DNA of 64,000 bases, from contig CAZPNX010000009.1 in NCBI GenBank assembly GCA_964588285.1, positions 1 through 64,000 on the forward strand. The letters are read 5' to 3'. Every line of letters begins with the position of its first letter. Positions within the stretch are counted from its first letter, which is position 1. Below, piece after piece: positions 60,419 to 64,000 of the stretch. The position numbers and the translations under genes were made by a program. The notes beneath the pieces are model-generated. The model searched no databases. It was not told the DNA's origin and worked only from the letters and a program-made list of their open reading frames with translations. Source of the stretch: CAZPNX01 sp964588285 (lineage in GTDB: Bacteria > Edwardsbacteria > AC1 > EtOH8).

Positions 60419-61841
60419 GCCTATATGCCAAATATGCGCCGTCAGTCAAACCGGGCACGCTGTAAAAAGCCATGCTGATAAGGCTTGACGAGCCGACGTT
60501 TGACCCGCCGCTGGCCGACCATTGGTTAACGCAGTAGTTGGGGCCAAGCATTTCCAATGCCCTGCGGGCATTGATGCGACCTGTACCGTATTCTTGATCC
60601 CAACCAGCAGGTCCTTTGTCATCCGCAGACAACCTGATGATCTGCTCGATATCATCGTTGGAGAGGTTCGGGTTATACCCTTTTAGCAGCGACGCCAGTC
60701 CGGTGACATGGGGCGCGGCCATGGATGTGCCTGACATGTAATCATAATAACCGTAATAGTTGGTATATGGCATAGTGCTGATGATAAAACTTCCTGGCGC
60801 AACAACATCTATATGGTTGCCATAAGATGAATAGCTAGCTCTATACTCATTAACCCCTTCATCGTCTAGCCGGGTTGCGCCAACAGCAATTATACCCTGA
60901 CCAAACGCAGCCGGATAATGTGGCACATCATTACCCGTGTTGCCCATAGCAACCACAGCAGCTCTATTCATCTTATAAGCATTTGCCAAAGCCCCACGTA
61001 CTATGGTTGAATAACGGGGGTTCCCACTACCATCTGTTAAACCCCAGCTATTGTTCAATACATGGGCGCCGGCGTTGACCGCATCCACTATAGCCTGATA
61101 TGTCCCCGCATCACCAGATACGTTGTCAACCCTTTGCGAGATGATCTGCGCGTTCCAATCAACGCCTGCAACGCCAGTTAAATTATTCGCTTTGGCGGCT
61201 GCAATGCCTGCTACATGGAACCCATGACCATCCCACCCCCAGTCTGCGTCGCCGCTTACTTTGCCCGAAAGATCCTCGTGCCAGTTTTCCACGCCGCCGT
61301 CTATGATGCCTATTTTTATCGAACTGCTGCCCCTGAAAATATCCCAGGCCTCGGGCGCGTCAATATCGCAATCGTACGCTTGGTTGAGTCCCCACTGCAA
61401 TGGAAAATGCGGATCGTTGGGCGCGACATAAGGCGTGGCAATGCCGTTGGGTTCGGCGAACACAACCTCGGGCTGCTTCGATAATTCGGAAACAAGCCCG
61501 TCCCTCTTTGCCTTATCGGCAAGTTTCAGAGTATAGATGCCGCTGATGTCAAACAATTTTATCCTTGCTCCGTCTTCGGCTGTGTATAATGTGTCGGTCG
61601 TCTTGATGCCGGAAAATGTTGTGGATATTGCGCTGACGCCGTTGTTTTGAAGAATCTGCCCGATCTCTGGAGGCGTGAAAACCGCATCTTTCAACGCCGT
61701 TATTTCAGCGCCAGTGCCCGTCGTCATTTTAACCGTGCCCGGAACGAACTTGACTATGACTTCGTCCGAGTAGTCGTTGGTTTGCGCAACGGCATTCGCA
61801 AATGCCAGCGCTGCGATCACCAGGATGGTGGCGGTCTTCAT
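60378..61841 (-). CDS. Exported S8 subtilisin-like serine peptidase, frameshifted at its 3' end
   Basis: 487-residue frame encoding a complete signal peptide (about 1-20), propeptide (about 25-135) and S8 peptidase domain. The catalytic triad is D181 in IGIIDGGVENWH, H206 in GHGFHVAGIAA and S373 in MSGTSMAAPHV, with the oxyanion Asn in VLNNSWG. The domain is intact, but the reading frame runs out at KEKHNIPLSL, an unrelated tail that appears where the sequence should continue in the next frame (see 58004-60418). AAGGAG lies 6 bp before the ATG. It starts 16 bp after the lipoprotein gene, so both depend on the promoter at 62845-62875. GC content is lower than in surrounding housekeeping genes. 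Confidence 0.92.
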   Translation of the reverse strand: MKTATILVIAALAFANAVAQTNDYSDEVIVKFVPGTVKMTTGTGAEITALKDAVFTPPEIGQILQNNGVSAISTTFSGIKTTDTLYTAEDGARIKLFDISGIYTLKLADKAKRDGLVSELSKQPEVVFAEPNGIATPYVAPNDPHFPLQWGLNQAYDCDIDAPEAWDIFRGSSSIKIGIIDGGVENWHEDLSGKVSGDADWGWDGHGFHVAGIAAAKANNLTGVAGVDWNAQIISQRVDNVSGDAGTYQAIVDAVNAGAHVLNNSWGLTDGSGNPRYSTIVRGALANAYKMNRAAVVAMGNTGNDVPHYPAAFGQGIIAVGATRLDDEGVNEYRASYSSYGNHIDVVAPGSFIISTMPYTNYYGYYDYMSGTSMAAPHVTGLASLLKGYNPNLSNDDIEQIIRLSADDKGPAGWDQEYGTGRINARRALEMLGPNYCVNQWSASGGSNVGSSSLISMAFYSVPGLTDGAYLAYRHEYKEKHNIPLSL

Positions 61842-61857
61842 GAAACTTCTCCTTTTG

Positions 61858-62820
61858 TTAATATGTTCTTGGATGCCAGTTAAAGGTTAATTGTCTTTTA
61901 TTTGTGCCGTCGGCGTTCATAATCCAGATAGCACCGTTATAAGACGAATACACCCGCCAATCATATCGGGTATATGCAATCTTGCTGCCGTCCGGCGACC
62001 AGCAAGGGGCTTCACCACCCTCGGTGGTAAGTTTTACTTTGTTTGTGCCGTCGTCATTCATTACCCATATTTGTGGCGCTTCCCCTGAAGATTGGGAACT
62101 CCATACAATTCTATTGCCATTAGGGGAAACTTTGGGCAAGTAATCCGTCTCAGAATTATTAGTAACCCTTAATGGATTTTGACCGGTAGAATCCATTATA
62201 AATATTTCTGACGAAAATACATTGCCGCCCGGATAACGAATGTGAACGATGCGACTATCCGGTGTCCAATCAGGCATACGCCACTCACCTACTTGGTGTT
62301 GACTTATGTCTTTTTTGTTTGAACCGTCATCATTCATAATCCAAATTACATTGGCGCCCAATGAGTCATTGTAATTTGTGTCCCAGGCGATTTTTTTACC
62401 ATCGGGACTGCAGCTTGGAAAACAATTCACTCCGCCCGTTGTAAGCTGCACTATATTCTGCCCGTTGCTGTCGGCCACATATATTTGTTTATTAAGGGTA
62501 AAAGCTAATTTACCGCCGGCAGGGCTCCAATCGGGCGCACTGCCGCCCGAAATTAAACGCCTTCTTCCTGTGCCGTCAACGTTTATCAGCCATATGCCCA
62601 ACGACTCCGGCCAAAAGGTATAACCTCCGGATTCGCTAACATAAGTTGTGCCCAGGGAGAAATAGGCTATTTTACTGCCGTCGGGCGACCAGGCTGGATA
62701 ATCGTCTATAATCGGGTATACTGGTGTCGGGGGTGCTACGCCGCCGCCATCGGTTGGGTTCTTCGTGCAGCCGGCAAAAGCTGTCAAAACCATTGCTGCA
62801 AGAAAAAATGTGTGCTTCAT
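61858..62820 (-). CDS. TolB-like beta-propeller lipoprotein
   Basis: 320-residue predicted lipoprotein. The signal peptide ends in a lipobox FAGC with lipidation Cys18. Six to seven TolB/PD40-type propeller blades follow, each marked by a W-S-P-D-G-x-K-I-A type phrase: YPAWSPDGSKIAYFS, PDWSPAGGKLAFTL, PSCSPDGKKIAWDT, PDWTPDSRIVHIR, PKVSPNGNRIVWSS and PCWSPDGSKIAYTR. Such lipoproteins usually sit on a membrane and bind proteins or glycans. AAGGAAGG precedes the ATG, and the consensus promoter with a ten-G spacer tract is immediately upstream. First gene of the operon with the subtilisin. Confidence 0.9.
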   Translation of the reverse strand: MKHTFFLAAMVLTAFAGCTKNPTDGGGVAPPTPVYPIIDDYPAWSPDGSKIAYFSLGTTYVSESGGYTFWPESLGIWLINVDGTGRRRLISGGSAPDWSPAGGKLAFTLNKQIYVADSNGQNIVQLTTGGVNCFPSCSPDGKKIAWDTNYNDSLGANVIWIMNDDGSNKKDISQHQVGEWRMPDWTPDSRIVHIRYPGGNVFSSEIFIMDSTGQNPLRVTNNSETDYLPKVSPNGNRIVWSSQSSGEAPQIWVMNDDGTNKVKLTTEGGEAPCWSPDGSKIAYTRYDWRVYSSYNGAIWIMNADGTNKRQLTFNWHPRTY

Positions 62821-62844
62821 ATCTTCCTTCCTTCGGCGTTCGTA

Positions 62845-62875
62845 ATTATACTACCCCCCCCCCTATGTTTGTCAA
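62845..62875 (-). promoter_or_regulatory. Consensus promoter with a ten-G tract in its spacer (phase-variation candidate)
   Basis: On the - strand a perfect TTGACA (62870-62875) and a perfect TATAAT (62845-62850) are separated by 19 bp, and the spacer holds ten consecutive G (62854-62863 read as C on the + strand). Each lost G would move the spacer toward the 17-bp optimum, reached at eight G. The leader would be about 18-20 nt to the ATG at 62820. Confidence 0.85.
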
Positions 62876-63072
62876 GGGAAAAATACGGGAGATCAAGAAA
62901 AATTATTGTCCAGCAGGCCTTGCTACTATCAGTATATATACAATTTTCGTGCCAAAAAGCATTGCTTTTTCCGGACGGCGTTTAAGCTTAAGATCGCCAC
63001 AACATTACACCGGCAAAAAGTTTCGTTGTATTGTTTTCACACCCGTCAATCCTCCTTTTTCAGCCCACAAAT

Positions 63073-63171
63073 GTCGCCGACGTGTCGCCGGAAAGTGTGC
63101 AACTTGTTGCATGTTATAATATAACAGGATCGGCGACATGTCGCCATCCGGCGACTGGGATGTCGCCGGAT
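63073..63171. repeat. Array of GTCGCC/GGCGAC palindromes
   Basis: Six copies of GTCGCC or its complement occur in 99 bp, at 63073, 63084, 63132, 63140, 63150 and 63162. They build hairpins, the strongest being ATCCGGCGAC (63146-63155) with GTCGCCGGAT (63162-63171). GTCGCCGA (63073-63080) also pairs with TCGGCGAC (63130-63137). Inside are two more palindromes, TGCAAC-TT-GTTGCA (about 63098-63111) and TGTTATA-A-TATAACA (about 63112-63126). It lies in the 532-bp gap 62821-63352 between divergent operons. Confidence 0.75.
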
Positions 63172-63268
63172 GGCCTCGCTTCGCTAACACATTGCGTATA
63201 CATTTTTACCCGCAAGGCTTTATCTACCGTCCCTTCCTCCCCAGATACACCGCCCAGCCGCTGCTATA

Positions 63269-63297
63269 TTGACTTTTATCGTTTTTTCTCTTACCAT
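63269..63297 (+). promoter_or_regulatory. Candidate promoter of the ECF sigma factor gene
   Basis: TTGACT (63269-63274), 17-bp spacer, TACCAT (63292-63297). The leader would be about 50 nt to the ATG at 63353. No typical ECF-type GGAAC motif is seen. Confidence 0.45.
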
Positions 63298-63352
63298 TAA
63301 CTTCGCCGGTTCAACTTTTTGAATCCTTTTTCCCCCCACCGCATCTAAACAC

Positions 63353-63931
63353 ATGAAGGAACAAGACCGCCAGGAAGCTCTTTTGATCTCCCGGGCCAGG
63401 GGAGGCGACCACCGGGCCTTCGAATCCCTGGTGCGCCTGCACCAGCGGCCTGTGTACAGCCTGGCCTACAGGATGCTGGGGAACCCCGAGGACGCCGAGG
63501 ACGTGCTTCAGGAAACCTTTGTGGCGCTATACCGCAGCCTTCCCAGGTTCCGCGGAAGCTCCAGCCTCTCCACCTATCTTCACCGGCTGGCGGCCAACTT
63601 CAGCCTGATGAAGCTTCGGCGGCGGCGCAGCCGGCATGAGAAGCAGCATCAGGGTCTGGACCAGGAGCTGGAAAGGCCGGATCCCCAGGCCTTCTCGCTG
63701 GACAAATACCTGGATTCTGAGGCTAAGGCATTGCTTAAAAGGTTCCTTTGGGAACTGAAGGAAGGCGAACGGGCGGCGGTGGTGCTGGGCGATATCGAGG
63801 GGTTCCGGGACCGGGAGGCCTCTAAAATGCTGGGCCTCGGGCTTTCGGCTTACAAGTCCAGACTGCGACGCGGCCGGGAAAATCTCAGAAAAAAGCTTTT
63901 ACCCTATCTTAAACAAACGGAAATACCATAA
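63353..63931 (+). CDS. ECF-subfamily (sigma-24-like) RNA polymerase sigma factor
   Basis: 192-residue alternative sigma factor. Region 2 is FESLVRLHQRPVYSLAYRML, with the polymerase-binding phrase PEDAEDVLQETFVALYRSLP and SSLSTYLHRLAANFSLMKLR. Region 4 contains LKEGERAAVVLGDIEGFRDR and the helix-turn-helix EASKMLGLGLSAYKSRLRRG. There is no region 3, as in ECF factors. No Shine-Dalgarno is seen before the ATG. The stop overlaps the next start codon (TAATG), suggesting coupling to a regulator. Confidence 0.94.
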   Translation: MKEQDRQEALLISRARGGDHRAFESLVRLHQRPVYSLAYRMLGNPEDAEDVLQETFVALYRSLPRFRGSSSLSTYLHRLAANFSLMKLRRRRSRHEKQHQGLDQELERPDPQAFSLDKYLDSEAKALLKRFLWELKEGERAAVVLGDIEGFRDREASKMLGLGLSAYKSRLRRGRENLRKKLLPYLKQTEIP

Positions 63932-64000
63932 TGCCCCTCCCTGCAAAAGCCCGCCCCGGCTCGAAAAAAACCGCCAAACCAGGCCATCTAAACGGCAACG
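63931..64000 (+). CDS. Start of a gene translationally coupled to the sigma factor (candidate anti-sigma), cut by the window end
   Basis: ATG 63931 shares the last base of the sigma factor stop codon (TAATG). Only 23 codons are visible, basic and Pro/Lys-rich, with no recognisable motif. By position it is likely an anti-sigma factor; this is inference from gene order only. Confidence 0.45.
   Translation, partial: MPLPAKARPGSKKTAKPGHLNGN

Noticed and set aside
63104..63120. TTGTTG and TATAAT inside the palindrome array as a promoter
   Set aside because: The hexamers are only a few bases apart and the TATAAT is part of a palindrome; no -35 sits 16-18 bp upstream.

Overview
The window reads as one stretch of chromosome from a GC-rich, uncultivated Gram-negative-type bacterium. 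Evidence for that is a secreted alpha-2-macroglobulin, a periplasmic-type GT51 transglycosylase, a predicted lipoprotein, and several large exported proteins ending in FlgD/Ig-like C-terminal modules of the kind used by Bacteroidetes and related candidate phyla. Together with abundant free-standing TPR proteins, a TatT-type TPR protein and a TatD/radical-SAM fusion, this suggests an FCB-group-like candidate phylum (Edwardsbacteria, TA06, WOR-3 or similar). The taxonomic placement is inference; no rRNA or tRNA gene was found.

Left end (1-6.9 kb, + strand, accessory character): an integron-type integrase with an ArsC/Spx-like gene 4 bp behind it; an exported protein made of twelve G-x-D-x-Y repeats followed by HEAT repeats, flanked on both sides by hairpin-rich intergenic elements; a membrane-anchored GyrI-like protein; and an AT-rich PD-(D/E)xK-like nuclease gene that can only be read through a -1 shift at a canonical A AAA AAC slippery heptamer.

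6.9-30.4 kb (mostly - strand): a 2020-residue alpha-2-macroglobulin with a gamma-carbonic-anhydrase-like gene; glycogen synthase with an HD-domain protein; mtgA, apparently leaderless, on the + strand; three related TPR proteins; a membrane protein; an amidohydrolase; a solo pyruvate-kinase C-terminal-like protein; a Gfo/Idh/MocA dehydrogenase; a methyltransferase, a cupin and TatT; then a TatD/radical-SAM fusion whose start overlaps the stop of a response regulator.

30.8-38.5 kb: two tandem giant exported proteins whose last 594 bp appear identical at DNA level while the rest is different, pointing to recent module copying or gene conversion.

38.5-58 kb (- strand): housekeeping genes: dnaG-rpoD, a DUF1232 protein, an exported flavodoxin, a PepF-like peptidase, mutS2, a vWA protein, cvpA, an exported M1 aminopeptidase, and grpE-dnaK-dnaJ-rsmE with a decayed AhpD/CMD-like gene between dnaK and dnaJ.

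58-64 kb: a lipoprotein plus subtilisin operon on the - strand. Its promoter has perfect -35 and -10 hexamers separated by a 19-bp spacer containing ten consecutive G, the architecture of slipped-strand phase-variable promoters. The subtilisin is split from its long C-terminal part by a single-base frameshift. A dense array of GTCGCC palindromes separates this operon from a divergent ECF sigma factor gene coupled to a (cut off) candidate anti-sigma gene.
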